From: Marinomonas alcarazii
GTDB taxonomy: Bacteria > Pseudomonadota > Gammaproteobacteria > Pseudomonadales > Marinomonadaceae
NCBI RefSeq assembly: GCF_003208215.1
Contig: NZ_QKLW01000011.1
Coordinates: 51,931 to 115,930, forward strand
Reading direction: 5' to 3'
Length of the DNA stretch: 64,000 nucleotides
This document shows positions 50,837 to 60,135 of this stretch, one piece after another. Within the stretch, counting starts at the first letter, position 1, and each line of letters begins with the position of its first letter. The notes beneath the pieces were generated by a model. The model saw only the letters and a program-made list of their open reading frames with translations. It did no database searches and was not told the origin of the DNA. The position numbers and the translations under genes were made by a program.

Positions 50837-50880
50837 TTGACAAATCTTAGGTACAAAGACAGAATGGAGCGCTATATAAT
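50837..50880 (+). promoter_or_regulatory. Candidate long-leader promoter for ilvIH
   Basis: TTGACA (50837-50842), 17 bases, CAGAAT (50860-50865); a TATAAT at 50875-50880 lies just after it. The 436-base gap up to ilvI also holds hairpins TCGACA/TGTCGA (50881-50898) and ATCAGA/TCTGAT (50932-50948) and a second weak -10 (TACAAT) near 51147. If this promoter is used, the leader is about 320 bases. Confidence 0.5.
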
Positions 50881-50897
50881 TCGACAACACCCTGTCG

Positions 50898-51041
50898 ATG
50901 ACTCCGTTTTATGGGCCACTAGCTCATCTCAATCAGATTTTTTCTGATAAGCACAAGTATAGAATGACGCAATATTGTTATCCTATACTTCTCCTCGCGA
51001 AAAGACGCGGGCAGTGTAAAAACTGCGATTTATTGCGTTGA
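50898..51041 (+). other. Small open frame (47 codons) in the ilvI leader
   Basis: The frame runs MTPFYGPLAHLNQIFSDKHK and onward, ending KNCDLLR. Its middle has Ile-Leu-Leu-Leu codons in a row (50985-50996). That could be a leader peptide sensing branched-chain amino acids, but it lacks a ribosome site and no U-tailed terminator hairpin follows before ilvI. Doubtful. Confidence 0.25.
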
Positions 51042-51196
51042 GTGTTCCTACTTTTATTTAAATGTTCTTCGTTTTTAAAAGTTACTTCATTTAGTTTTGC
51101 AAACTTCGTTCTATCAACTTTAATCTGCTTGTCGTATGCGGTTACAATGACTGCACTAAAACTAAAAGACAGATAAATACTATAGAGGGTAACAAG

Positions 51197-52909
51197 GTGG
51201 AGTTATTATCCGGTGGTGAAATGATCGCCCGCTTCCTCAAAGATGAGGGAGTTGAATATATCTATGGTTATCCAGGTGGAGCCGCACTTCATATTTACGA
51301 TGCTTTGCATCGTCAGTCTGATGTGAAGCATATTCTGGTTAGGCATGAACAGGCTGCTACGCACATGGCCGATGGCTATGCACGTGCTACAGGTAAAGCG
51401 GGTACCGTTCTCGTAACATCGGGTCCGGGTGCGACCAATACGGTAACGGGTATTGCGACCGCTTATATGGACTCTATTCCTATGGTCATTATCTGTGGTC
51501 AGGTAATGAGTTATCTGATCGGTGAAGATGCGTTCCAAGAAACGGATATGATCGGTGTGTCTCGCCCAATTGTGAAGCACAGCTTCACAGTTAAGCATCC
51601 TTCTGAAATTCCGATGATCATGAAAAAGGCGTATCACATTGCGACCTCAGGACGTCCGGGCCCAGTTGTGATTGACGTTCCTAAAGACATGACCATGCCT
51701 GGTGATAAATACGAATATAAATACCCAGAATCTGTTTCTATTCGATCTTATACCCCACCAACGAAAGGTCATAGCGGTCAAATCAAGAAAGCGGTTGAGC
51801 TTCTTCTTGCTGCTAAGCGTCCCATCATCTATGCAGGTGGTGGTGTTATTATGGGTGGTGCATCTGATTACCTAGTAAAGCTGGCGAAATCGTTGAATGT
51901 CCCTGTTACTAACACTTTGATGGGCTTGGGCGGATACCCAGGAACAGATAAACAGTTTGTCGGTATGTTGGGAATGCATGGTTCTTACGAAGCGAATATG
52001 ACAATGCATCACAGCGATGTGATTTTAGCTGTTGGCGCTCGCTTTGATGATCGCGTAACAAATGACCCTGATAAATTCTGTCCGGGCGCGAAAATCATTC
52101 ATATTGATATTGATCCTGCTGCCATTTCTAAAACCATCCGAGCGGATGTACCAATCGTTGGTCCTGTTCACCAAGTGTTGGAAGAGATGCTGTCCTTGGT
52201 TGAAGGTCAAAGCTCAAACACCGAAGCACTTGTTGGCTGGTGGAAGCAAATTAATGAATGGCGTTTAGTGCACGGTGGTCGTTACGACACGAGTAGCGAT
52301 AAAATTAAGCCACAAGCGGCCATTGAAGCTTGCTGGCGTGCCACTAAAGGTGACGCTTTTGTTGCTTCCGACGTAGGTCAGCATCAAATGTTTGCTGCGC
52401 AGTATTACAAATTCGATAAACCAAACCGTTGGGTTAACTCTGGTGGTTTAGGAACAATGGGATTTGGTTTGCCTGCTGCGATGGGTGTGAAGATGAGTTT
52501 CCCTGAAGAAACGGTTGTATGTGTAACGGGCGAAGGCAGTATTCAAATGAATATTCAAGAGCTTTCTACCTGTTTGCAATACGGTTTGCCAGTGAAAATT
52601 TTGTGCTTGAATAATGGCTATTTAGGCATGGTTCGTCAGTGGCAAGATATGAACTATGAAGGTCGTTACTCAAACTCTTACATGGATTCATTGCCAGACT
52701 TTAAAGTATTGATGGATGCTTATCGCCATAAATACGTTGAAATTCGAACTAAAGATGAACTCGATGCCAAGATGGAAGAAGCGTTTGCGATGACAGACCA
52801 GTTGGTCTTCATTAACTGTTACGTGGATCCAGAAGAGCATGTGTATCCAATGCAAGTGCCTCGTGGCGCGATGCGCGATATGTTCTTGAGCAAGACGGAG
52901 CGTACCTAA
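51197..52909 (+). CDS. ilvI: Acetolactate synthase large subunit
   Basis: First common step in isoleucine, valine and leucine synthesis; ThDP-dependent. 570 residues. The catalytic glutamate is in [16 protein letters not shown] near residue 47, FAD region near residue 250, and the ThDP motif [19 protein letters not shown] near residue 450. The start is GTG with GAGGG seven bases upstream. Two bases separate it from the regulatory subunit gene ilvH. Confidence 0.96.
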   Translation: MELLSGGEMIARFLKDEGVEYIYGYPGGAALHIYDALHRQSDVKHILVRHEQAATHMADGYARATGKAGTVLVTSGPGATNTVTGIATAYMDSIPMVIICGQVMSYLIGEDAFQETDMIGVSRPIVKHSFTVKHPSEIPMIMKKAYHIATSGRPGPVVIDVPKDMTMPGDKYEYKYPESVSIRSYTPPTKGHSGQIKKAVELLLAAKRPIIYAGGGVIMGGASDYLVKLAKSLNVPVTNTLMGLGGYPGTDKQFVGMLGMHGSYEANMTMHHSDVILAVGARFDDRVTNDPDKFCPGAKIIHIDIDPAAISKTIRADVPIVGPVHQVLEEMLSLVEGQSSNTEALVGWWKQINEWRLVHGGRYDTSSDKIKPQAAIEACWRATKGDAFVASDVGQHQMFAAQYYKFDKPNRWVNSGGLGTMGFGLPAAMGVKMSFPEETVVCVTGEGSIQMNIQELSTCLQYGLPVKILCLNNGYLGMVRQWQDMNYEGRYSNSYMDSLPDFKVLMDAYRHKYVEIRTKDELDAKMEEAFAMTDQLVFINCYVDPEEHVYPMQVPRGAMRDMFLSKTERT

Positions 52910-52910
52910 T

Positions 52911-53402
52911 ATGCGACATATTATTTCTGTATTGATGGAAAACGAGCCGGGTGCTTTGTCGCGAGTAGTTGGTTTGTTCTCTCAGCGTAACTTTAACATT
53001 GAATCGTTGAACGTAGCGGCAACGGATGATCCGACGTTATCGCGTTTAACATTGACGACGTTTGGTTCCGATCAGGTTGTCGAGCAAATCACCAAACAAC
53101 TGAACAAGTTGATAGATGTGGTGAAGCTGGTGGACTTAACTGAAGGTCAACATATTGAGCGTGAATTGATGCTAGTGAAAGTTCGTGCCACTGGTGCTCA
53201 ACGCGCTGAAGTGAAACGTACGGTTGATATCTTTCGTGGCAACATAGTTGATATGACACCTTCTATTTACACAGTTCAAATCGTAGGTGAATCCGATAAG
53301 CTAGACGGATTCTTGCAGGCATTGGGCGGTGCTCATTTGCTTGAAGTGGTTCGAACCGGTGTCTCTGGTATTGCTCGTGGTGAAAAGACATTGTCTTTGT
53401 AA
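52911..53402 (+). CDS. ilvH: Acetolactate synthase small (regulatory) subunit
   Basis: ACT-domain subunit that activates IlvI and gives valine feedback inhibition. 163 residues. N-terminal ACT HIISVLMENEPGALSRVVGL and NIESLNVAATDDPTLSRLTL at residues 2-50. The C-terminal domain is complete. A strong terminator follows. Confidence 0.97.
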   Translation: MRHIISVLMENEPGALSRVVGLFSQRNFNIESLNVAATDDPTLSRLTLTTFGSDQVVEQITKQLNKLIDVVKLVDLTEGQHIERELMLVKVRATGAQRAEVKRTVDIFRGNIVDMTPSIYTVQIVGESDKLDGFLQALGGAHLLEVVRTGVSGIARGEKTLSL

Positions 53403-53420
53403 TCACCTTATAGCTAGATT

Positions 53421-53450
53421 AAAAAGGCCGCGATTATTCGCGGCTTTTTT
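53421..53450 (+). terminator. Intrinsic terminator after ilvH
   Basis: GCCGCG (53427-53432) and CGCGGC (53439-53444), loop ATTATT, with A-run before and six T after. Confidence 0.92.
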
Positions 53451-53483
53451 ATGGAAATCTGATGACGTCACAATGGAGGCTAA

Positions 53484-53930
53484 ATGGATAAGACGAATTG
53501 GAAGTTACTTAAACTGCTGGAAGACAACGGCCGTTTGACCTACGCAGAGCTGGGGAAAATGGTTCATCTGACGGCGCCTGCGGTCGCAGAGCGAGTAAGA
53601 AAGCTTGAAGAGTCTGGGGTCATTACAGGCTACAGTGCGCAAGTTAATTTAGAGAAAGTAGGTATTCCCATTACCGCTTTAGTGGAGTGCCAAGTTTATC
53701 GCACCAAAGAGCGAGAATTTAAAGCGCTCATTATGGATCTGGATGAAGTCATCGAGTGCTATAACGTGACAGGACCTTATGCTTTTATACTTAAAGTCGG
53801 CGTAAAGTCTATGTCTAAACTTGATGCATTATTAGAGCGTTTAATTGATTTAAGCGATACCAACACCATGATGATAATGACCACACCAGTTAAGCGCGTC
53901 ATGCCATTAAATATCGCTCAAGAGGATTAG
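53484..53930 (+). CDS. Lrp/AsnC-family transcriptional regulator
   Basis: 148 residues. N-terminal HTH LTYAELGKMVHLTAPAVAERV at about residues 17-37, then a RAM (ACT-like) amino-acid-sensing domain. TGGAGG precedes the ATG. It follows ilvIH and its terminator, and E. coli ilvIH is under Lrp control, so regulation of ilvIH is plausible but not shown. It converges on the EamA gene with stop codons sharing bases. Confidence 0.92.
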   Translation: MDKTNWKLLKLLEDNGRLTYAELGKMVHLTAPAVAERVRKLEESGVITGYSAQVNLEKVGIPITALVECQVYRTKEREFKALIMDLDEVIECYNVTGPYAFILKVGVKSMSKLDALLERLIDLSDTNTMMIMTTPVKRVMPLNIAQED

Positions 53931-54802
53931 CTTACCGCGACTTTGGTAGGGATCGCTTTTCTAGGCCATTGGCTAATAATCATTCCGGTCATTATAAAAC
54001 CACAACCAACCAAAGCGCGGGTTGAAAGAATTTCTTCCATAAATATCCATCCGCCTAATACGGCAAATACCGCTTCGGACGACAGAATAAGTGCGCTTAC
54101 GCTGGGGGAAACATTTTTTTGTCCCAATGTTTGCAGTGTGAAGGCAATGCCTGATGAAGCAACGCCGGCATAAACTAACGGCCACCAGGCCATTTTGATG
54201 CCTTCAATTGTGGGGGGTTCCAATGTGAAAGCGGTGAGTGCGGCTAGTACTGTTGCCACGGAAAACTGTACGATAGACAGTGGTAAAGCCGATACATATC
54301 GAGATAAATAACTTATCAATAAGACATGTCCTGTCCAAAAAAAGGTACCTAGGAGTTCTATCGCGTCGCCTTTGTTGACAGATAGGTTTGGCCCAACAGT
54401 CAAACTGTATAGTCCAATTAACGCAAGCCCAACGCCAACCCAAGTATGTCTTTCGGTTTTATGACCCAGCATAAGCCCTAAAATAGGCACGAACACAATG
54501 TACATGCTGGTGATAAAGCCTGCATTACCTGCTGTAGTGTATTGCAAGCCTATTTGTTGGCAGGTAAAGCCTAAAAACAAACAACTTCCCGCAGCTAAGC
54601 CACCTAACCACAATTTGCTATTGTTCTGGGATTGTTTGATTTTAAAGATCAACAGTAGAGGTAAAAGCGATAAGGTAGCTAATAGAAAACGTACAGCGTT
54701 AAAACTGTGTGGTCCAAGACTTTCCATGCCTACGCTCTGGGCGACAAAGGCAAAACCCCAAATGGCAGCGGTGGCCCATAAAAAAACATGTGAAATAGAC
54801 AT
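53927..54802 (-). CDS. EamA/DMT-family transporter
   Basis: 291 residues with ten membrane segments and two internal EamA repeats (about residues 5-135 and 150-280). LWATAAIWGFAFVAQSVGME at the N-terminus is typical. Such proteins export amino acids or other metabolites; substrate unknown here. The 301-base gap to the divergent LysE gene shows no recognisable gene; it is AT-rich with AAAAGCTT/AAGCTTTT arms about 40 bases apart. Confidence 0.88.
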   Translation of the reverse strand: MSISHVFLWATAAIWGFAFVAQSVGMESLGPHSFNAVRFLLATLSLLPLLLIFKIKQSQNNSKLWLGGLAAGSCLFLGFTCQQIGLQYTTAGNAGFITSMYIVFVPILGLMLGHKTERHTWVGVGLALIGLYSLTVGPNLSVNKGDAIELLGTFFWTGHVLLISYLSRYVSALPLSIVQFSVATVLAALTAFTLEPPTIEGIKMAWWPLVYAGVASSGIAFTLQTLGQKNVSPSVSALILSSEAVFAVLGGWIFMEEILSTRALVGCGFIMTGMIISQWPRKAIPTKVAVS

Positions 54803-55103
54803 AGTGACTCTCTGGTTAGTGGTAATGGAATGGCTATTTTACGGATGGGGGGTGTTTTTCCACAGTTGAAATAAAAGCTTCTGAGTGAGTTTGGCTTTGG
54901 AAAAAAAATAAATTTAAGCTTTTGCTTTACTAAATGAAGGGAGTTAACTATTTGATTTTAAACCCGCTTAATACATTCATTGTTTGATAGTCGAAAAGGT
55001 TAAAAAATAGGCTGACATGTGTGTTGTTTAATTGTACAGTGGCGCCCAATTTCAGGGTGTAATGGCACCATCCCACAGGTATATATTAAGAGATTCCGTT
55101 GTT

Positions 55104-55739
55104 ATGACATTCAGTGTTTGGTTGGCAACCGCGCCGTTATTAATGTTGCTTTCGTTAGGGCCTGGTCCCAATAATTTTACAGCGATGCATAATGGCATTC
55201 AGGTTGGGGCAACAAAAGCGGTTATTGCTGTGGTTGGTCGAAACTGTGCGTTTAGTCTTTTGATGTTGGTTTCTGCGCTAGGATTGGGTGCAATCATCGT
55301 CTCTTCAGCCTTCTGGTTTGGTGTTATTAAGTGGTTTGGTGTTGCTTATTTATTTTATGTTGGTATCAAAACATGGCGAAGTGCTGCCATTGTTCTTGAG
55401 GAGCATGAAAGTGAGATAGGCACCAAGGCAAAACGCGGACATTTTGCGAGAATGCGTCAGGAGTTTTTGGTTGCGATTGGCAATCCTAAAGCGGTATTGC
55501 TATTTACGGCAATTTTTCCTCAGCTTCTCGATCTTAGTCAGCCTGTTCCTATGCAATTTTTCTGGATGGGATTAACATTTTGCTGTACTGAGTTTATCGC
55601 GGCTTATGTTTATGCGATGAGTGGTAAGCAAATTCGACGTTTGATTCGTAGCCCGAATGGCATGAAAAATCTTAATCGTGGTATGGGAAGTGTGTTTGTT
55701 GCAGCGAGTGCTTTTTTAGCAACAGCGACGCGTTCTTAA
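55104..55739 (+). CDS. LysE/RhtB-family amino-acid exporter
   Basis: 211 residues, about six membrane segments. The N-terminal block WLATAPLLMLLSLGPGPNNF with GPGPN is the family signature; FLVAIGNPKAVLLFTAIFPQ near residue 122 is the second conserved block. The frame is open from 55032, but the ATG at 55104 gives the family length. The ribosome site is weak. Exports homoserine, threonine, lysine or similar; exact substrate unknown. Confidence 0.9.
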   Translation: MTFSVWLATAPLLMLLSLGPGPNNFTAMHNGIQVGATKAVIAVVGRNCAFSLLMLVSALGLGAIIVSSAFWFGVIKWFGVAYLFYVGIKTWRSAAIVLEEHESEIGTKAKRGHFARMRQEFLVAIGNPKAVLLFTAIFPQLLDLSQPVPMQFFWMGLTFCCTEFIAAYVYAMSGKQIRRLIRSPNGMKNLNRGMGSVFVAASAFLATATRS

Positions 55740-55765
55740 GGTCAATATTCTTTCTTGAACTCAAT

Positions 55766-55794
55766 AAAAAAGGTGGCATATAGCCACCTTTTTT
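55766..55794. terminator. Bidirectional terminator between the LysE gene and luxS
   Basis: GGTGGC (55772-55777), loop ATATA, GCCACC (55783-55788), with six A before and six T after, so it works for both converging genes. Confidence 0.92.
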
Positions 55795-55816
55795 ATTTTG
55801 GTGCATCGAAAGGCGC

Positions 55817-56329
55817 TTAGCTGTGCTCTTTTAAGAACTCTTCGCTTAGGTAGAGTTCTTCGTTGCTGTTCACTTTCACGTCACGGTCTAGAATCATTTT
55901 CGCGATTTCTTGCGCTTCTTCTAGTGAGTGCATTTCGTAAGTGCCGCACTGATATTCGTTCAGCTCTGGAATATCGGCTTTGGCTTTCACTTTCAATACA
56001 TCTTCCATTGCCGCTTTCCAAGAAGCCGCAACCGCTTCTTCTGAAGGGGTGCCGATCAAGCTCATGTAGAAACCCGTACGGCAGCCCATTGGGGAAATGT
56101 CGATGATCTCTACATTGTCACTGTTTAGGTGTTCACGCATAAAACCAGCAAATAAATGCTCTAGTGTGTGAATGCCTTTCTCTGAAAGAATTTCTTCATT
56201 TGGCACACAGAAGCGTAAATCAAATACTGTGATGTCATCACCCTTAGGTGTGGACATAGACTTAGCAACGCGAACTGCTGGCGCGTCCATACGAGTGTGA
56301 TCGACACGAAAACTGTCTAATAATGGCAT
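55817..56329 (-). CDS. luxS: S-ribosylhomocysteine lyase LuxS
   Basis: Splits S-ribosylhomocysteine into homocysteine and DPD, the AI-2 precursor. 170 residues. Iron ligands H54 and H58 with catalytic E57 in HTLEH, catalytic C83 in MGCRTGFYM, and the third metal histidine/cysteine region [14 protein letters not shown] near residue 125. It lies 64 bases downstream of a YjeH-type amino-acid exporter on the same strand, possibly co-transcribed. Confidence 0.97.
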   Translation of the reverse strand: MPLLDSFRVDHTRMDAPAVRVAKSMSTPKGDDITVFDLRFCVPNEEILSEKGIHTLEHLFAGFMREHLNSDNVEIIDISPMGCRTGFYMSLIGTPSEEAVAASWKAAMEDVLKVKAKADIPELNEYQCGTYEMHSLEEAQEIAKMILDRDVKVNSNEELYLSEEFLKEHS

Positions 56330-56393
56330 AAAAACTCTCCTGCTTAACTTAACGAAATCATCGTTGCTGTTTTAATGATGATATTAATAGGCG

Positions 56394-57671
56394 TTATTGT
56401 ACATGAAGTTTTGAATCTTTGATTGGGCTTTTTGGTGACTTCAAAGATTCATAGCTGAGGGCCAAACAAAAAGCGATAACAGCGAATAGTATGCTTTGGC
56501 CAATGAAAAGTACCATGAAGCCACAGCTCATTAGGGCAAGCATGGCCAGTATTTGAGTGACTCGATTAACCAGTTTGAATGCGGCAATACAGGTGAGTGT
56601 GTAAATTAGCAAAAAACTACCGTTTGTCATTTCAATAAACCACGACATCTTCCAGCCCGATAGTTCAGAAAACACAATAGAGAATAGTGTAATAACACCC
56701 ACCAACAGGACGGCTCTTTCTGGCGAGCCATTTTTATTCAGTCTGATAAAGGACTTGGGCAGTGCACCTTGCTGCGCCATGGATTGCACCATGCGAGAGA
56801 AGCCTAGAATGTAAATGGCTACATTAGCGAAGGCGATTATATAAGCACCGGCTGCAAAGAACCGGCTACTGGTTTCGCCCATGAGTTTACTTACTAAAAG
56901 CGCTAAAGACTGGCTATTGGTAACCTCATCGCCATAAGTATGGTGCCAAGCGATAAGCAGCACCAAGCTTAGGTAGGCAAGAATAACGATGGTGATGCCA
57001 CCTAATAAGGCGATTGGGAAATCTCTGGTTGGGTTTTTAAACTCAGCGCCCATATGAGCCATGACTTCAATGCCTAAAAAACACCAAAATATAACGCCTG
57101 TTGCGTATAGAGTTTGCTGCCATTCTGAACTCGTTATCGGTGCCTCTATTACTTGGCGGCTATCGGCAATGTCGCCAATAAAACATAGCCATACAATGGT
57201 TGCAATCATCACAATGACGACACCTGTTTGAAAGCGAGCCGAAGTTTGCATGCCTACGATGGCAAAGAACAGCATGCCAGCCAGAGTGACGAGGCTGAAG
57301 GCGAGAATCCATTCGTCTGGCGCTTTAAATATAATGATTAAGTACGCTGCGGCGACCTTGATGGCAACCGCCGGGCCGACTAATAAGATACTTAAAAACA
57401 ACCAGCCGACAGCTTTTTCATAACGTGAACCAAATGCACGCCCAATATAATGAGATGCCCCGCCAGCAGAAGGGTATTTAGAACCAAGCAAAGCAAAAAT
57501 AAAGGCAATGGGGATAATCATGGTGGCGGTAATTAACCAAGCATAAAAAGCAAAGGAACCAGCCTGCGCGACCGACATAGCAGGTAAGATCATTAGCCCT
57601 GTTCCGATAAAGGTGGTTACTGTCATTGCAATGCCCTGAAGAGGGCCAAGAGTTTTTTGATATTGCGTCAT
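56394..57671 (-). CDS. YjeH-type APC-family amino-acid exporter
   Basis: 425 residues, about 12 membrane segments. N-terminal GIAMTVTTFIGTGLMILPA and PSAGGASHYIGRAFG near residue 70 match E. coli YjeH, an exporter of methionine and branched-chain amino acids. Neighbouring luxS (methyl cycle) and a divergent Lrp-family regulator fit a methionine or branched-chain role; this is inference. Confidence 0.88.
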   Translation of the reverse strand: MTQYQKTLGPLQGIAMTVTTFIGTGLMILPAMSVAQAGSFAFYAWLITATMIIPIAFIFALLGSKYPSAGGASHYIGRAFGSRYEKAVGWLFLSILLVGPAVAIKVAAAYLIIIFKAPDEWILAFSLVTLAGMLFFAIVGMQTSARFQTGVVIVMIATIVWLCFIGDIADSRQVIEAPITSSEWQQTLYATGVIFWCFLGIEVMAHMGAEFKNPTRDFPIALLGGITIVILAYLSLVLLIAWHHTYGDEVTNSQSLALLVSKLMGETSSRFFAAGAYIIAFANVAIYILGFSRMVQSMAQQGALPKSFIRLNKNGSPERAVLLVGVITLFSIVFSELSGWKMSWFIEMTNGSFLLIYTLTCIAAFKLVNRVTQILAMLALMSCGFMVLFIGQSILFAVIAFCLALSYESLKSPKSPIKDSKLHVQ

Positions 57672-57830
57672 GAGTTTTGCCTGTACTTGTTAAATTCAGT
57701 GGCTGTTATTTATTGCTGCTAAGGATAAAATACTTACATTATCGATACGCTATGCAAGTTGACCCCATTAAGGCGCATTTTGCCGGAATGACCGTCAAGT
57801 TGAGTGATTATGTTTTACAAGGGGGCTTGA

Positions 57831-58259
57831 GTGGCCGATCACTATGATCAAAAAATTTTAGCGTTGCTGGTAGATGATGCTCGAATGTCAGTGTCTGATA
57901 TCAGTCGCCAAGTGAATTTATCACGCTCGGCAGTGACTGAACGAATTCGTCGCATGGAAGATAATCGAACTATTACTGGCTATCACGCCCATACGTCAGT
58001 TTCAAAAGAAAAAGGGGTTAGTGCCTATATTGCTCTGACATTTCGACCTTTATCCTGCGATCAAGTCTTACCTTTGATTAACAGTATTCCAGAAGTTAAA
58101 TTAGCTCATTCAATTAGTGGCGATCTTGATTTGCTGTTGTTAGTGCAAGCATCATCAATGGATAGGTTGAATGAAATACGTGAAAAAATGGAGACGTGGC
58201 CTAATCTACACAAAGTGGTGACACATATGTGCCTTGCTCAACGATTAGATCGTTGGTGA
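57831..58259 (+). CDS. Lrp/AsnC-family regulator divergent from the YjeH-type exporter
   Basis: 142 residues, starting at GTG with GGGGG five bases upstream. HTH MSVSDISRQVNLSRSAVTERI at about residues 19-39; RAM domain afterwards. The 159-base gap shared with the exporter makes it the likely local regulator, in the manner of other Lrp-exporter pairs. Confidence 0.9.
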   Translation: MADHYDQKILALLVDDARMSVSDISRQVNLSRSAVTERIRRMEDNRTITGYHAHTSVSKEKGVSAYIALTFRPLSCDQVLPLINSIPEVKLAHSISGDLDLLLLVQASSMDRLNEIREKMETWPNLHKVVTHMCLAQRLDRW

Positions 58260-58316
58260 GTGGTGTTAGCTCGACTGCTTGATTGAATGAACGTGTCCTA
58301 ATAATGGAGAGGCCTT

Positions 58317-60044
58317 CTGAAACGATTAAATTTAAGGGAAAACTGGTCTGCTAAAGTCAAATCTTATGATGATTTGTTGGTTCTGGCGGCTCTTGGTGCT
58401 TTTTGCGGATTGTTAAGTGGTCTTTTGATGGCGTTTTTCTACGCTGTGATCTATTTGCCTACTCGATCCTTGATTGGCTCTGATTTTGATTCGTTTGAGC
58501 TGCTGTCGGTTGAATGGCGTATTGGGCTTTCTCTTTCTGCTTGTGTTGTTTTGGCGCTGCTTTTTACTGTTGTACCTCGTAAGTTGCAAAAAGTCGGTGT
58601 CCCTTATGTGATTGAACGTTTAAATCATCATCATGGAAACTTGCCTGTATGGAATGCGGTTGTACAGTTTTTCTCTGCGGCAATCGCTTTGGTTGGTGGT
58701 CTTTCTATTGGTAAAGAGGGCCCAGCGGTTCATCTTGGGGCAACGCTTGGTGGCTACTTAGCTGAGAAGGCTAAGTTGCCTCAATACGGTGTGGAAACGT
58801 TATTAGCTTGTGGCGTTGCTGGAGCCATTTCGGCAATATTTCAAACGCCTTTAGCGGGCGTTCTGTTTGCTTTCGAGGTTATCTTTCTCGAGTACCGACA
58901 GCGTTATGTCTTGCCTGTATTACTGTCTTCGGTCATTGCTACCATAGTGAGTCATTATGTCATTGGGCCGCTGGATATTTTTAGTATTGAAAGTATCTCC
59001 TCTGTGTTGCTTTCAACGGACTTGTTTGTTGCTTGTTCTATTTTAGTTGTTGTTATTGTATTGCTATCGGCATTATTTCTTCACACTCAAAAAAGCCTGT
59101 GGCGTTTTAGTGGAGTGTCTATTTGGTGGCGTTTTTTGTTGGTCGCGATTGCTACGACATTGGCGGCGATTTATTTACCTGAGTCGTTAGGAAGTGGCTA
59201 CCTTTCTCTTTCTCGTTTGCTATCGGGCGATTTGGTCCTTTATTCTTTGTTGCTGTTAATTGTGGTTAAAACGGTTTTGACTGCTCTTACTATTGGTTTA
59301 GGTATTCCAGGTGGCATGATTGGACCGACTTTTATCATCGGGGGCTTGGCTGGTGTTCAAGTCGCTTTAGTGTTTGATAATAATGTAGCGGATATTGCTT
59401 TGTTTGCTCTATTAGGCATGGCCGCAATGATGGCGGCCTGCTTTCAAGCACCACTTACGGCATTGGTTGCTATTATAGAAATGACACACTCGTCTGCGGC
59501 TATTGTTCCAGCTTTGTTTGTTATCGTGTTGGCTTGCTTGCTAGTGCGAGTGTTTTGTCATCAAGAATCGGTTTTTGTTGAAAGGTTAAGTTTTATGGGA
59601 ATGTCTTCGACAATATCCCCTTTTCAACGCTACCTTCGACACCATACAGTTAAGCCCGTTGCTGAAGAAGTATTGATGTTCCCTGAGGTCGTTTCTATTG
59701 AGCGGGTGAAGGATTTAGCATCAAGTATGGTAGACTATATCGCTTTCGAACATGGTGATGAGCTACGCTTGCTTAGACGAAAAGCGGTATTAGATGCATT
59801 GATAATGCTAGATCAGGGTCCACAAATTTGGTTGGTTTCGGAAGAGGATAAAGTGAAGATGAACTTATCTTTGGCGTTAGATTCCGTAAGTATACCAGTG
59901 ATAGATGAACCTTCATCATTAGAGGCTATGTTGGCTTGGTTTCAAGAAACCGGTTTGACTGAGGTGTTGGTATCGACATCAAGTGACTCTTATAGTTTGG
60001 TATCTCGTCACCGTGTGGATCAATTTTTACTGAAAAGTGACTAG
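58317..60044 (+). CDS. ClC-family chloride transporter with CBS-like C-terminus
   Basis: 575 residues if the CTG at 58317 is the start: GGAGAGG lies four bases before it and the protein then reads KRLNLRENWSAKV before the first membrane helix. No ATG exists in frame; TTG 58374 would remove this N-terminus. The gating glutamate is present in GKEGPAVHLG (E134). The residue matching the internal proton glutamate of E. coli ClcA is valine (V188, in FAFEV), and the first selectivity motif is KVGVP instead of GSGIP. GIPGGMIGPTFIIG near residue 335 forms the third motif. Cytoplasmic C-terminus from ~435. Confidence 0.88.
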   Translation: MKRLNLRENWSAKVKSYDDLLVLAALGAFCGLLSGLLMAFFYAVIYLPTRSLIGSDFDSFELLSVEWRIGLSLSACVVLALLFTVVPRKLQKVGVPYVIERLNHHHGNLPVWNAVVQFFSAAIALVGGLSIGKEGPAVHLGATLGGYLAEKAKLPQYGVETLLACGVAGAISAIFQTPLAGVLFAFEVIFLEYRQRYVLPVLLSSVIATIVSHYVIGPLDIFSIESISSVLLSTDLFVACSILVVVIVLLSALFLHTQKSLWRFSGVSIWWRFLLVAIATTLAAIYLPESLGSGYLSLSRLLSGDLVLYSLLLLIVVKTVLTALTIGLGIPGGMIGPTFIIGGLAGVQVALVFDNNVADIALFALLGMAAMMAACFQAPLTALVAIIEMTHSSAAIVPALFVIVLACLLVRVFCHQESVFVERLSFMGMSSTISPFQRYLRHHTVKPVAEEVLMFPEVVSIERVKDLASSMVDYIAFEHGDELRLLRRKAVLDALIMLDQGPQIWLVSEEDKVKMNLSLALDSVSIPVIDEPSSLEAMLAWFQETGLTEVLVSTSSDSYSLVSRHRVDQFLLKSD

Positions 60045-60135
60045 TGCACTTTTTTATTAAATTTTTTATGGGCAATTGCTTACTATTTTGAAGCTTGTTT
60101 GCCTTTGTATTTTATTAGCTATGGGATTTAAAAAT

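Noticed and set aside
50642..50947. 101-codon plus-strand frame
   Set aside because: Half of it is antisense to the small gene at 50500-50760, which has a strong ribosome site; the remainder lies in the ilvI leader.
51062..51094. Ten-codon frame MFFVFKSYFI, phenylalanine-rich, before ilvI
   Set aside because: AT-rich stretch without ribosome site or following terminator; the amino acids do not fit an ilv leader.
54803..55103. Possible riboswitch or gene between the EamA and LysE genes
   Set aside because: Only short, widely spaced repeats were visible and no frame has a ribosome site.
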